Source: Bradyrhizobium sp. BR13661
GTDB lineage: Bacteria; Pseudomonadota; Alphaproteobacteria; Rhizobiales; Xanthobacteraceae
NCBI RefSeq assembly: GCF_029892425.1
Contig: NZ_JARXWB010000013.1
Location: forward strand, 124,001-188,000
Direction of reading: 5' to 3'
DNA length: 64,000 bases
Shown here: positions 1 to 8,242 of the stretch, piece by piece
How the letters are laid out: every line of letters starts with the position of its first letter
Position numbering within the stretch: position 1 is the stretch's first letter
The notes under the pieces: generated by a model
What the model saw: only the letters and a program-made list of their open reading frames with translations
Told to the model about the DNA's origin: nothing
The model's database searches: none
Made by a program: the position numbers and the translations under genes

Positions 1-215
1 CCAAGAAGGATCCCGCCAGCCGCGGTCACGACGATTGACGCGAAGATGCCGCGGACGGTCTTCGAGGCTCCGAATACCGGCCGGCCGTCGAAGAACAGAA
101 GCCCTCCATCCAGGGCGAACGCGAAGCGAGAGCCGAAGAGCTTCTTGGCCACGACAGGCGACCCGTTCGCGAGCGTCAGCAGAACAATTGAATAGAAAAT
201 TGGCATCGCGGCCAT
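1..215 (-). CDS. CDP-archaeol synthase-like (CarS family) protein, partial
   Basis: This is the N-terminal part of a gene that runs off the left edge on the minus strand; about 71 codons are visible. The reading contains a hydrophobic first helix with LANGSPVVAKK, then DGG..FFDGRPVFGASKTVRG. The DGRP-FG-SKT-RG pattern is typical of the CarS/PF01864 family, which transfers CMP from CTP to a lipid phosphate in the membrane. In archaea the substrate is an unsaturated archaetidic acid; bacterial members are little studied. The ATG at 215 is chosen because the family begins close to this hydrophobic segment, and a second ATG lies at 206. The gene stands outside the island. Confidence 0.55.
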   Translation of the reverse strand, partial: MAAMPIFYSIVLLTLANGSPVVAKKLFGSRFAFALDGGLLFFDGRPVFGASKTVRGIFASIVVTAAGGILL

Positions 216-275
216 CAAGCATCTCGCGGACAGTACCGAGGTATGAGCAAGCAGACACGTCTGCGGATCTACGCC

Positions 276-842
276 TCAATCTTTGGAGTGAGGCAACATT
301 CGGACGAGCGTACGGTCCTGAAATACCCAATGATGAATGAGCGCGGCGATCGCGTGGAACGCTGCGATGACCACCAGCGCATGCGCCATAATTTCGTGCA
401 CTTCCTTCACATTGTGGGAAAAGGCCGCATCCTTGAGCCACGGCGACGGAATGGTGGCAAGACCGAACAATGGCAACGCATCACCACGGGCGAACTGCAG
501 CACGATCCCAGCGACGGGCACCGCGACGAGCAAAGCGTAAAGAGTATAGTGCGCGATCGCGGCGGCAGGATCGCCCCACTTTCCGAGCCAGACCCCAAAT
601 TCGGTCGCTTCCGATACAGGCGGTGGATTGACCGATCGCCACGCCAAGCGAGCCACAAGCAGGACGAGAACCGCGAGTCCGGCCGCAACATGAACGGCAA
701 GGCCGATCTGACGGGGCTCGCCCTTCGGCAAGTCATCGCCAAAAATGCCAAGCGCCCAAGCAACAGTGACAAGAATGACCGTCAGCCAGTGCAGGGTCTG
801 CGCAATAGCGCCATAGTTCTTGTCTGAATTGAGTAGCTGCAT
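276..842 (-). CDS. cytochrome b561 family protein
   Basis: This is a 188-residue integral membrane b-type cytochrome that probably passes electrons between quinol and a periplasmic or membrane partner. Four hydrophobic segments are visible, with candidate heme-ligand histidines at His18 (LHW), His51, His149 and His163, the usual arrangement of bacterial CybB-like proteins. The start at 842 is preferred to a more upstream ATG because AAGAGG stands a few bases before it and because the family starts with a short segment before the LHW helix. It is transcribed alone, and nothing in the neighbourhood indicates its partner. Confidence 0.85.
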   Translation of the reverse strand: MQLLNSDKNYGAIAQTLHWLTVILVTVAWALGIFGDDLPKGEPRQIGLAVHVAAGLAVLVLLVARLAWRSVNPPPVSEATEFGVWLGKWGDPAAAIAHYTLYALLVAVPVAGIVLQFARGDALPLFGLATIPSPWLKDAAFSHNVKEVHEIMAHALVVIAAFHAIAALIHHWVFQDRTLVRMLPHSKD

Positions 843-1104
843 CTCGGAGCCTCTTGACCACATTTTTCCAAAAACGCAGTTCAAGTCGTTGACGTGAATC
901 AAGCAGGTCGAGCGCAGGCCTCACCAATCGGCACATCCTTAAAAACGCAGCCTGCTTAAATGATCCATCCGAGGAGGGACAATGCAAACCCAGTATGTGA
1001 CATCCTGCCCGACCTAGAGCGGCCGCCACTTTGCTCTAGATCAAGACTCGTCCGGCTATAGAGCCGCAGTCTGCAATAATGGTTCCGTTCCATATCGCAG
1101 ACCG

Positions 1105-2280
1105 ATGCCCTCTACGGCTCACGAGGCGCGGCGGCTTCAAATTTTTAAGATTGCTTTGACAAAAGCTCCGGGGAGGTCAGAGATATCTGGCGATGATCGT
1201 GACTTGCGGCTCGACGCTTGTCGCGGGCTGGCGCTCTGGTTTGTTTTCATCGACCACATCCCTGGCAACGTCTTCGACTGGTTGACCATCCGCAACTACG
1301 GATTTAGCGACGCCTCCGAAGTATTTGTTTTCGTGTCGGGCTATACGTGCATGGTCTCATATGGCGGCACGCTGCGAAGTCGTGGTTGGCCAACCGTCAT
1401 CTCAAGCAGCTTGCGACGCAGCTTCGAAATTTATGTTGCGTTTCTACTGCTGGTCATCATCTATCTCACCTTGGTCTGGCAAAGCGGCTCTTATCTCGAC
1501 GAAACGAACACAAGGCACTTTTTCGAAGATCCAGGGACAGCCCTGGTCCACCTCCTGGCTCTCCAGTACGCGCCCGTCAACACTGATATCCTGCCCACGT
1601 TCGTCATACTGCATCTCGCATTTCCGCTCGTGCTGTGGCTTATTGCCCGTAATGCAGTAGTCGCACTCGCTGCATCATTCATGCTCTACTTGATGGTGCA
1701 GCTGTATAGCTGGCACATGCCTGCCTGGCCGACTGGTGAACTCTATTTCAATCCATTCGCTTGGCAGATCTTGTTTGTCGTCGGCGCTTGCTCCGCCGGC
1801 CCATGCGCCCCGCAGTTCGCTGGCTTCGTGCGACACCGAGCCGCGATACCGCTCGCCGCCGCTTACGTTCTGTTCAGCCTCATTGTCGTCTTGAGTTGGC
1901 GTGTGGATGCTTTCAAGTGGCTGATCCCGCAAATGATCGAAGACTGGCTCTATCCAATCTATAAGAGTCATTTGGATTCGGCTCGGCTCATCCACTTCTT
2001 AGCCATCGTTGTTTTGTTGATGCGTTTCGTGCCGCCGGCCGGTCACCGTCCAACCGGCCCCTGGACGAAGGCGCTGATCCGTTGTGGCGAAAACTCGCTA
2101 CCTATCTTTTGCTTTAGCGTGGTCGCTTCGTTTATTGCGTTCGTTCTACTGAACCAGGTCTCCGACGGGCTGCCAATGCAGGCGGCAGTCAGCGCACTTG
2201 GCATCGCCTTCATGATTGTGATTGCCAACCTTCTTACATGGGAAGCCAGGCTCGACCGGCGGAGTCCAGAATTATTCTAG
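1105..2280 (+). CDS. opgC: OpgC-type membrane protein (glucan succinyltransferase-like)
   Basis: This is a 391-residue polytopic membrane protein of the OpgC family (PF10129), acyltransferase-3 related. The diagnostic stretch lies at about residues 35-80: RLDACRGLALWFVFIDHIP followed by FVFVSGY. About ten hydrophobic segments follow. In Brucella and Rhodobacter, OpgC adds succinyl groups to periplasmic glucans. In Bradyrhizobium-like genomes there are several paralogs, so the actual acceptor is uncertain. No glucan-synthesis genes are adjacent. The first 30 residues are hydrophilic and precede the family core, so an internal start is possible. Confidence 0.8.
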   Translation: MPSTAHEARRLQIFKIALTKAPGRSEISGDDRDLRLDACRGLALWFVFIDHIPGNVFDWLTIRNYGFSDASEVFVFVSGYTCMVSYGGTLRSRGWPTVISSSLRRSFEIYVAFLLLVIIYLTLVWQSGSYLDETNTRHFFEDPGTALVHLLALQYAPVNTDILPTFVILHLAFPLVLWLIARNAVVALAASFMLYLMVQLYSWHMPAWPTGELYFNPFAWQILFVVGACSAGPCAPQFAGFVRHRAAIPLAAAYVLFSLIVVLSWRVDAFKWLIPQMIEDWLYPIYKSHLDSARLIHFLAIVVLLMRFVPPAGHRPTGPWTKALIRCGENSLPIFCFSVVASFIAFVLLNQVSDGLPMQAAVSALGIAFMIVIANLLTWEARLDRRSPELF

Positions 2281-2302
2281 GTTTTGCTGGGCCGAGCGGG
2301 TC

Positions 2303-2323
2303 CCAACTCGCGTTGGATTTTTT
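2303..2323 (+). terminator. weak possible terminator after opgC
   Basis: CCAAC-TCGC-GTTGG forms a 5-bp hairpin followed by ATTTTTT, 22 bases after the opgC stop codon. The stem is short, so this is only a candidate. Confidence 0.3.
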
Positions 2324-2441
2324 CAGGCTTGCGCATCCAGCCGAATGTCCTCCTCCCGCCAGTAGCTACAAGTCCGAACGCGCTCACCATAAGACAACGT
2401 TCCGCTATGGCATATGACGGTTGTTCGTTTGGAAAAAAAAG

Positions 2442-2537
2442 CCGTTTGAAAAATTAGATGCTCAAACGTTCGTGCTGGCTAAGTCATTGAAATGGTGGGC
2501 GCACCAGGGCTCGAACCTGGGACCCGCTGATTAAGAG
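2442..2537 (-). repeat. left attachment site of the island: tRNA-Lys(CUU) 3' fragment
   Basis: Read on the minus strand, 2493-2537 gives CTCTTAATC followed by a T-arm (GGTTCGAGCC) and an acceptor strand ending in CCA. This is the part of a tRNA-Lys from the anticodon loop to the 3' end. The 5' half is missing, so it is not a working tRNA gene. The same segment recurs at 18873-18967. The tRNA-derived part is identical in both copies, while the ~50 bases beyond the CCA differ at about a dozen positions. Identity stops at the edge of the anticodon loop, a usual crossover point for tyrosine recombinases. The segment starts with an inverted repeat, CCGTTTGA...TCAAACG. Around it, 2281-2717 holds no gene. 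Confidence 0.85.
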
Positions 2538-2717
2538 TTCAACAACATCCCTTCTCTGCAGTTTCTAAACGCACGCCGCGCTACGACGAGTCTTCGCGAA
2601 GCCCTTTTTTCATAGGTGTTTCTCGCATAGTCTCGCGCTCCGTCGAACTCAAACCTCCCAACTACTCAATCCGCCAACACCGTTTGAAAACCGTTTTGGC
2701 GGCCGTGGACTCTCGTC

Positions 2718-4088
2718 ATGACCGATATTCGAATTTCTCTCACCGACAAGACTATCGCTCAATTGCCGGCTCCGAAGGACGGCTGGTACCTCGCGCGTGA
2801 TACAGAATTGAAGGGCTTTTTCGTGGTCATCGGAAAGCGACGGAGGACCTTTACCGTCCAAGGTGACCTCAGGCAGGGTGGCAAGCGGGCTTCATCCATT
2901 AGGGTTTCCATCGGCGACGCTAGTGAGATGTCGACCCGAGCTGCGCGCGCGACTGCCAAGGAGTACCTAGCCCAGATTAGCCGGGGCCGGCATCCGAAAG
3001 ATGAGAGGCAAACCGAACGGATGAGTCCCGCTCCGGCGATGGCAATTGGTGCGGCGGTCACGAGCATCACTCTCAGGCAGGCCTGGGAGCGTTACCTCGA
3101 TGCGCATCTGATCCGGAAGAACCGCAGCGAAAAAACCATCGAGGGCTACCGCGATCACGTCGAACGAGTTTTTGCGGGGTGGCTAGACACCACCCTTCAT
3201 GAGCTTGCAACCGATCCAGCTCGGGTGGCAAAAAAGCACGACGAAGTCACAAGAAAGAACGGGCCATACATGGCCAATGGCAGCATGAGGACCCTGCGGG
3301 CCATCTACAATCATGCTCGGAAGACGAACAGGTCACTGCCGTCAGATAATCCAGCCGATGCGGTCGACTGGAATGAGGAGGAGCGCCGCAACACCGGGAT
3401 GGGATCGGCCGACCTGAAGGGTTGGTTTGCCCAGCTCGCCGCCCTCGACAACCCGGTCCGCAGAGAGTTCCACCTCTTCACTCTCCTTTGCGGGTCTCGG
3501 CCTACTGCGCTCCAAGAAGCCAAGCCGGAGCACATCGATTTTCGGCGCCGCACACTTCACATCGCGAAACCAAAGGGCGGGAAGAAGAAGGCCTTCGATA
3601 TTGCGTTGTCGCGTCAGATGATCCTTTGCCTGGTCCGCGCAATCCGTTTCGGCAGACAGATGTATCCTCTGCAGGCTCAAGAGTGGGTATTTCCGGCCGA
3701 TAGCGTGTCTGGACATATGTCGGAAACAAAGGAGGACCGGGAAATTCTGTCAAAGTGGGGCAACGATCTCCGTCAAACCTTCCGCACGATTGCAACGGCG
3801 GCCGGCGTCTCGGAAGTCGACGCCAAGCTCCTGATGAACCATGCCATTCCAGGAGTGAACGCAGGCTACATCACGCGGCACAAGCTTCTCGAAAATCATC
3901 TGCGCAGCCAGCAGCAGGCGATCAGCAGCGCCGTATTTGCCGTGTTAGGCGCATCAATTGCCCAAGATCACACGCTGCAGGACTGGCTCGGAAGCGGCGC
4001 GAGCCGGCGCGCGACCCAAAGTGTCGCTTCCGTTGGAAAATGGGGTGCGGTTCGACCGGCCGTTCAAATTGAACAAGGATCAGTCTGA
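2718..4088 (+). CDS. tyrosine recombinase (island integrase)
   Basis: This 456-residue site-specific recombinase probably inserts and excises the island at tRNA-Lys. It has an N-terminal arm-binding region (about 1-100), a core-binding SAM-like domain (about 115-210) and a C-terminal catalytic domain. The likely catalytic residues are Arg261 (CGSRPTAL), a lysine in the KPKGGKK turn, Arg352 in NDLRQTF, His375 (MNHAIPG) and Tyr384 (AGYIT). The position that is usually His in H-x-x-R is Asn349, which some integrases tolerate. The gene starts 180 bases inside the left attachment site, as expected for an island integrase. No excisionase gene was recognised. Confidence 0.92.
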   Translation: MTDIRISLTDKTIAQLPAPKDGWYLARDTELKGFFVVIGKRRRTFTVQGDLRQGGKRASSIRVSIGDASEMSTRAARATAKEYLAQISRGRHPKDERQTERMSPAPAMAIGAAVTSITLRQAWERYLDAHLIRKNRSEKTIEGYRDHVERVFAGWLDTTLHELATDPARVAKKHDEVTRKNGPYMANGSMRTLRAIYNHARKTNRSLPSDNPADAVDWNEEERRNTGMGSADLKGWFAQLAALDNPVRREFHLFTLLCGSRPTALQEAKPEHIDFRRRTLHIAKPKGGKKKAFDIALSRQMILCLVRAIRFGRQMYPLQAQEWVFPADSVSGHMSETKEDREILSKWGNDLRQTFRTIATAAGVSEVDAKLLMNHAIPGVNAGYITRHKLLENHLRSQQQAISSAVFAVLGASIAQDHTLQDWLGSGASRRATQSVASVGKWGAVRPAVQIEQGSV

Positions 4089-4374
4089 TGCTCAGCGCGT
4101 TGGTTGCGCTTCGAAACGGTGACAGTGAATCGTCCGCGATTTATCGACGTGTAAGATACCGCCCTGATGGGGTCAGGTCGGGGGGCAAACCCCGATCTGA
4201 GATGGTTCCAAAGCGCGAAAGACGCCGTCCTGGGCCGTCTTCGCCGATATGACAAGGAGCCATGGTTGCTGGGCAAGTGGACAGCCGGGGTGACACCCGA
4301 CTGTTGCGGTTGAGGGGGAAATGCTCCGGCCATGATCTGCGGTGCCCCTCTGGCAGCAAAATCCTCCTTTGCTG

Positions 4375-4400
4375 GTAACCTTTTCGGAGGTCGACCGAAC
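4375..4400 (+). promoter_or_regulatory. ECF sigma promoter for the VKOR-radical SAM-methyltransferase operon
   Basis: GTAACC at 4375-4380 and CGAAC at 4396-4400 are separated by 15 bases, 93 bases before the VKOR start. The same pair recurs five more times in this island. The form matches what I recall of Caulobacter SigF promoters (GTAACC, about 16 bases, CGAA). The rest of the 4089-4492 gap holds no recognisable gene or riboswitch. Confidence 0.75.
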
Positions 4401-4492
4401 CTTCGTTGAGCGCCGTTGCCGAGGTCGGCCAAGGGTCATTGGGCGCCGCTCGCGGACGTATTTCGCGCGACGAAGGGGGCTGGGCCAGACGA

Positions 4493-4888
4493 ATGAGCAT
4501 GTATCGCTATACTGCGTTTGCTGTTGCAGCAGCGAGTGCCGCAGCGATGCTCTATGTCGGCCTGTACCAGAGCCGCCTTGTCGGTCGCCTGATCTGCCCG
4601 TTTTTCGGCCAAGATTGCGAGGGTGTTGCCGACGCCGCGTTCGCGCGCCCCTTCGGCATTCCCGACGGCTATATTGGCGCTGTGCTCTATGTCGTGATCC
4701 TCGGTCTGTTGATCTTGCCAGACGCCCGCTGGAGCTGGATCGCGCTGCTCGTGCTCGCCGGAGCGGCTACCTTGGCCAACATTCTCGGTCTTCGCGACAT
4801 GATGACCTTCGGAGGCTACTGCTTCTATTGCCTGACGACCGCGCTGCTATCCCCGGTGCTGCTGTGGTCGGTCTGGAAGCTCGGATGA
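4493..4888 (+). CDS. vitamin K epoxide reductase (VKOR) family membrane protein
   Basis: This is a 131-residue four-helix membrane protein. VKOR homologs in bacteria re-oxidise DsbA-like thioredoxins and pass electrons to quinone. The visible hallmarks are Cys35 and Cys42 in the first loop (CPFFGQDCEGV), the FGIP-x-G-x-IGAVLY segment, and the redox pair Cys110-x-x-Cys113 (YCFYC) in the last helix. It is shorter than fused VKOR-DsbA proteins and has no thioredoxin domain. The start at 4493 is chosen because the upstream residues are polar and unlike the family. It stands first in an operon with the radical SAM gene (18-base gap), behind an ECF-type promoter. Confidence 0.8.
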   Translation: MSMYRYTAFAVAAASAAAMLYVGLYQSRLVGRLICPFFGQDCEGVADAAFARPFGIPDGYIGAVLYVVILGLLILPDARWSWIALLVLAGAATLANILGLRDMMTFGGYCFYCLTTALLSPVLLWSVWKLG

Positions 4889-4906
4889 CATTAGAGGAGT
4901 TGACGA

Positions 4907-6442
4907 ATGGATTCCCGATCTCCCGCCGGGTCTGAGCAAGGGGAAAGCGACGCCGCCAATCGCCGGCGCGTCGATTCCGACTACGTGTTCCACGAACTGA
5001 CGCGTAGCATCTGTCCGCGATGCAAGGCCATTATCGATGCCAAGATCCTGTTGCGCGACAACAAAGTCTATATGAGCAAGCGCTGTCCTGACTGCGGACC
5101 GTTTCTTGCGCTGGTCTATGACGACGCGGAAGCCTATCTGTCCTTTGCGCGCTACAACAAGCCGGGTACGATACCGCTGGCCTACGCGACCGAGCTGGAT
5201 CGCGGTTGCCCGCATGATTGCGGGCTCTGTCCAGATCATGAGCAGCACGCCTGCCTCGGCATCATCGAGGTGAACAGCGCGTGCGACATGGATTGCACGC
5301 TCTGTTTTGCGGATGCGGCGCCCGGCTTCAGCCTGACCATGGAGGAGGTCGAGCATATGCTCGACGATTATGTGCGCACCGAGGGGCAGCCTGAGGTCGT
5401 GCAGTTTTCGGGCGGCGAGCCGACAATGCATCCGCGCATCATCGATTTCGTCCGGGCTGCCTACGCTCGCAACATTCGCTTCGTCATGATCAACACTAAC
5501 GGCAAGCGCATTGCCCGCGACGACCGGTTCCTGAAGGAGCTAGAGGAGGTGAGACCCTCGCTCTATTTCCAGTTCGACGGCTTCGAGCGCGAGACCTATC
5601 AAATCATCCGCGGCGAACCCGATATCCTGGAAGAGAAGCTCCGTGCCCTGGATCGCCTCGCCGAGATCGGCCTCGACGTGACCATAGTCCCGGCGATCGA
5701 GCGCGGCGTCAACGAGCATGAGATCGGCCGGATCGTCGAATTCGCGATCGAGCATCCGGCCATTCGCGGCATTACTTTCCAGCCGGCCTTTCACGCCGGC
5801 CGGCATGCGCCTCACGACCCGCTGAAACGCATGACGATTCCCGAGATCGTCCGGCTGATCGAGGCGCAGACCAATGGCACATTCGTGGCGTCCGATTTCG
5901 TGCCGGTGCCGTGCTGCTTTCCGACCTGCAATTCCGTGACCTACGCCTTCGTCGAAGACGGCAAAGTGACGCCGTTGCCGCGCATCATCGATGTCAGCGA
6001 CTATCTCGACTACATCACGAACCGCATCGTGCCGGACTTCAGCCGCGAAGTCAGGACGGCCCTGGAAGGTCTCTGGTCTTCGTCCTCGGTCGCCGGCTCG
6101 GGAGCATCGCAGCGCCAGATCGCGATCTCCTGTCAGGCCTGCGAACTTCCCGACGGTCTTGCGATCAACAGCATCGCCAAGAACATGATCATGATCATGC
6201 TTCAAGACTTCATGGACCCCTGGACGTTCAATCAGAAGAACGTCATGAAGTGCTGCAAGGAGTTTCTCCTGCCGGGCGGCAGGCAGATCCCGTTCTGCGC
6301 CTACAACTCGGTCGGCTATCGCGAGCAGGCACGCGAGCAACTGAACGCCATGGAGCCGGAGCGGCGGCGGGCCCGGAAAGAAGGACGTCCCTACCAGCCC
6401 AAGCCTGTCACCTTCGACTTCAGCGATCGAAGCCCCCGATGA
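4907..6442 (+). CDS. radical SAM protein of the MJ0619/Tes family
   Basis: This 511-residue enzyme is rich in cysteine clusters. A Zn-ribbon-like N-terminus has C36-x-x-C39 and C60-x-x-C63. A first CxxxCxxC is at 101-108 (CPHDCGLC), and the main radical SAM cluster CDMDCTLC is at 126-133. A GGEP motif follows at about residue 168. Further Cys pairs (CCF, SCQAC, CCKEF, FCAY) lie towards the C-terminus. Two CxxxCxxC motifs are characteristic of the archaeal MJ0619 family, which includes a proposed pterin methylase and the tetraether lipid synthase Tes. The substrate of bacterial members is mostly unknown. GGAG precedes the ATG, and the stop overlaps the methyltransferase start (ATGA), so the two proteins are probably made together. 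Confidence 0.82.
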   Translation: MDSRSPAGSEQGESDAANRRRVDSDYVFHELTRSICPRCKAIIDAKILLRDNKVYMSKRCPDCGPFLALVYDDAEAYLSFARYNKPGTIPLAYATELDRGCPHDCGLCPDHEQHACLGIIEVNSACDMDCTLCFADAAPGFSLTMEEVEHMLDDYVRTEGQPEVVQFSGGEPTMHPRIIDFVRAAYARNIRFVMINTNGKRIARDDRFLKELEEVRPSLYFQFDGFERETYQIIRGEPDILEEKLRALDRLAEIGLDVTIVPAIERGVNEHEIGRIVEFAIEHPAIRGITFQPAFHAGRHAPHDPLKRMTIPEIVRLIEAQTNGTFVASDFVPVPCCFPTCNSVTYAFVEDGKVTPLPRIIDVSDYLDYITNRIVPDFSREVRTALEGLWSSSSVAGSGASQRQIAISCQACELPDGLAINSIAKNMIMIMLQDFMDPWTFNQKNVMKCCKEFLLPGGRQIPFCAYNSVGYREQAREQLNAMEPERRRARKEGRPYQPKPVTFDFSDRSPR

Positions 6443-7314
6443 GCGCCCCCGAGGGCCGCGCGGCGGACAGGGCGGTTGGATATTCATCCACGGCACTCAA
6501 ACAGTGCTGCGCAGCAGCCTACGATAGCGATATCCTTCGGCTGCTGGCTGGTGACACGCTGCATCCCGGCGGCGCTCGGCTGACCCAGCGGCTGGGCCAG
6601 GTCCTGGAGCTAGGACCACACACCCGTGTGCTCGACGTTGCGGCGGGCCGCGGCGCCAGCGCGCTGATACTCGCAACACGCTTCGGGTGCGAGGTGGTTG
6701 GTCTCGACTACAGCCGAAAGAATGTGGAAATGGCGACGCATGAGGCAGCAAGGCACGGCCTCGGCGACAAAGTCGCGTTTTATTGCGGCGATGCCGAAAG
6801 GCTGCCTTTTGAGGACGACGCTTTCGATGCGATCATCTGCGAGTGCGCGCTCTGCACGTTTCCGGACAAGGAAGCTGCGACCGCGGAATTCGCCCGGGTG
6901 CTGCGACCGGGCGGCCGGGTCGGCGTGAGCGACCTGACGCGCCGCGGCAGCCTACCGCGCGAACTGGAGGGCCTCGAGGCCTGGATCGCCTGCATTGCCG
7001 ACGCGCGGCCGATAGAAGAGTACCGCAAGCTGCTCGCTGGCGCCGGGCTCGAGACCGACGTCACCGAAGAGCATGATCGGGCGCTGATTGAGTTCATTGA
7101 AGGTGTCCGGTCGCGGCTACTCGGAGCTGAAATCATGATCGGGCTGAAAAAGATTGAATTGCCGGGGATCGACCTTGCGCTGGCAAGGACCATCGCAAGG
7201 CAGGCGCTGACTGCCGCAAAGACGGGCAAGCTCGGCTACGCAATCGTAACGGCCGTGAAGCACCGCGGCCCGTCGAGCGGACCGCTCGGCGACCGGGTCA
7301 AGGCACAATCTTGA
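6439..7314 (+). CDS. SAM-dependent methyltransferase (ArsM-like class I)
   Basis: This 291-residue class I methyltransferase has motif I VLDVAAGRGASA (64-75), the acidic GLDYS of motif II and DLT after the post-core strand. The protein has cysteines at unusual places: a CC pair at 23-24, Cys116, and CECALC around 134-139, where arsenite methyltransferases carry their own conserved region. It resembles ArsM-like proteins, but I cannot show that it binds arsenic. It begins by ATGA overlap with the radical SAM gene and is the last gene of that operon. Its 3' end overlaps the convergent DUF427 gene by 17 bases. Confidence 0.72.
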   Translation: MSAPEGRAADRAVGYSSTALKQCCAAAYDSDILRLLAGDTLHPGGARLTQRLGQVLELGPHTRVLDVAAGRGASALILATRFGCEVVGLDYSRKNVEMATHEAARHGLGDKVAFYCGDAERLPFEDDAFDAIICECALCTFPDKEAATAEFARVLRPGGRVGVSDLTRRGSLPRELEGLEAWIACIADARPIEEYRKLLAGAGLETDVTEEHDRALIEFIEGVRSRLLGAEIMIGLKKIELPGIDLALARTIARQALTAAKTGKLGYAIVTAVKHRGPSSGPLGDRVKAQS

Positions 7315-7582
7315 CGCCCTTCCAGAAAGCCACCTTTCCGGCGATGTTGGCGGCGGCCGATTTCGGGTTCGGGTAGTACCAGGCAGCGTCGGCGTTCTCG
7401 CGATCTCCCACGACGACCGTGAAATAGCAGGCCTCCCCCTTCCACGAACAACGGCTGGCGGTCTTGCTCTCGCGGAAATATTGCCGGACGAGGGCCTCCG
7501 GCGGGAAGTAGTGGTTGCCTTCGACCATTTCGGTCTGGCTTGCTTCGGCAATCACCGTATCGTTCCAGATGGCTTTCGGCAC
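7298..7582 (-). CDS. DUF427 domain protein
   Basis: This is a 94-residue DUF427 protein: PKAIWNDTVIAEA at the start, EGNHYFP in the middle and AAWYYPNPKSAAANI near the end are family hallmarks. The biochemical function of the family is unknown. The start is taken as the GTG at 7582, with GGAG 8 bases upstream. An ATG at 7633 lies inside the promoter (-10 at 7616-7620) and so cannot be used by that transcript. It has its own ECF-type promoter rather than being read only from the bufferin operon upstream. Confidence 0.85.
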   Translation of the reverse strand: MPKAIWNDTVIAEASQTEMVEGNHYFPPEALVRQYFRESKTASRCSWKGEACYFTVVVGDRENADAAWYYPNPKSAAANIAGKVAFWKGVKIVP

Positions 7583-7615
7583 AACGAGGCTCCATGTATT
7601 GAGGCACCTCCAATG

Positions 7616-7642
7616 GTTCGCTGACAATCGCAATCAGGTTAC
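7616..7642 (-). promoter_or_regulatory. ECF sigma promoter for the DUF427 gene
   Basis: On the minus strand GTAACC (7642-7637), a 16-base spacer and CGAAC (7620-7616) are followed by C and a leader of about 30 bases before the GTG start. It is one of six such sites in the island. Confidence 0.75.
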
Positions 7643-7657
7643 CTGGGTCTGACGTTA

Positions 7658-8218
7658 CTACCGGCTTGGGCTGGTCGTTCGCAGCATGTCGATAAGGAGA
7701 CGGTAACCGCGATCGGCAAGGCGCTGAGCCGCCGCCTCCGCGTAGGCCGGATTCAGCTCGATCCCGAGGCCCTCGACCAGCCTGTTCATGAAGTTGAACA
7801 AGGCCACCACGCCGACCAGATGATAGTAAGCCGCCTCATTCCATCCTGCCGCGAATATCGCCTGGGCGTCGGATTCCGTGACCCCATCGGCGCGCTCGGT
7901 CAGCTTGGCGGCAACTTCAAGGACCGGGCGCATCTTCGGTGGAATGTCGGCTTCGGTATCGCCGGCCAGCAGGGATGCTATCGCTCCGGACGCGATGCCC
8001 AGACGTTCGGCCGTTCCCGTATGGACGCCATGGCAGTAGCGGCATCCGTTCAGGCCAGAGACATAGGCGGCGATCAGCTCGCGTTCACCTTCCGTGAAGG
8101 GCGACGGACCCCGCAGCAGCACTTCGTGAAATTCGAGCAGCGGCGTGCAGGTCTCCGGAAATTTCCGGAAGACGTCGAGCAAGGTGGCGTCTCTGGGCAG
8201 CGATGGAAGGTGAGCCAT
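7658..8218 (-). CDS. AhpD-like / carboxymuconolactone decarboxylase family protein
   Basis: This is a 186-residue all-helical protein of the AhpD/CMD superfamily. The redox motif is CRYCHGVH (Cys59-x-x-Cys62, His66) preceded by Glu47, the E-CxxC-H arrangement of alkylhydroperoxidase-like members. It probably reduces peroxides or acts as a thiol carrier. It starts 24 bases after nrsF and is the last gene of the bufferin/sigma operon, which supports a role in oxidative or metal stress. The precise electron donor cannot be seen. Confidence 0.82.
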   Translation of the reverse strand: MAHLPSLPRDATLLDVFRKFPETCTPLLEFHEVLLRGPSPFTEGERELIAAYVSGLNGCRYCHGVHTGTAERLGIASGAIASLLAGDTEADIPPKMRPVLEVAAKLTERADGVTESDAQAIFAAGWNEAAYYHLVGVVALFNFMNRLVEGLGIELNPAYAEAAAQRLADRGYRLLIDMLRTTSPSR

Positions 8219-8242
8219 TCCTGATCCTCAAAGATCCCTGAC

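Noticed and set aside
4180..4350. Riboswitch in the leader between integrase and VKOR
   Set aside because: Some hairpins can be drawn (CGGGG...CCCCG), but no known riboswitch core was recognised, and most of the stretch lies upstream of the predicted transcription start.
5540..6496. Long minus-strand open frame of 318 codons opposite the radical SAM gene
   Set aside because: It is a shadow of a GC-rich gene: no domain, and the plus strand shows clear cysteine motifs.
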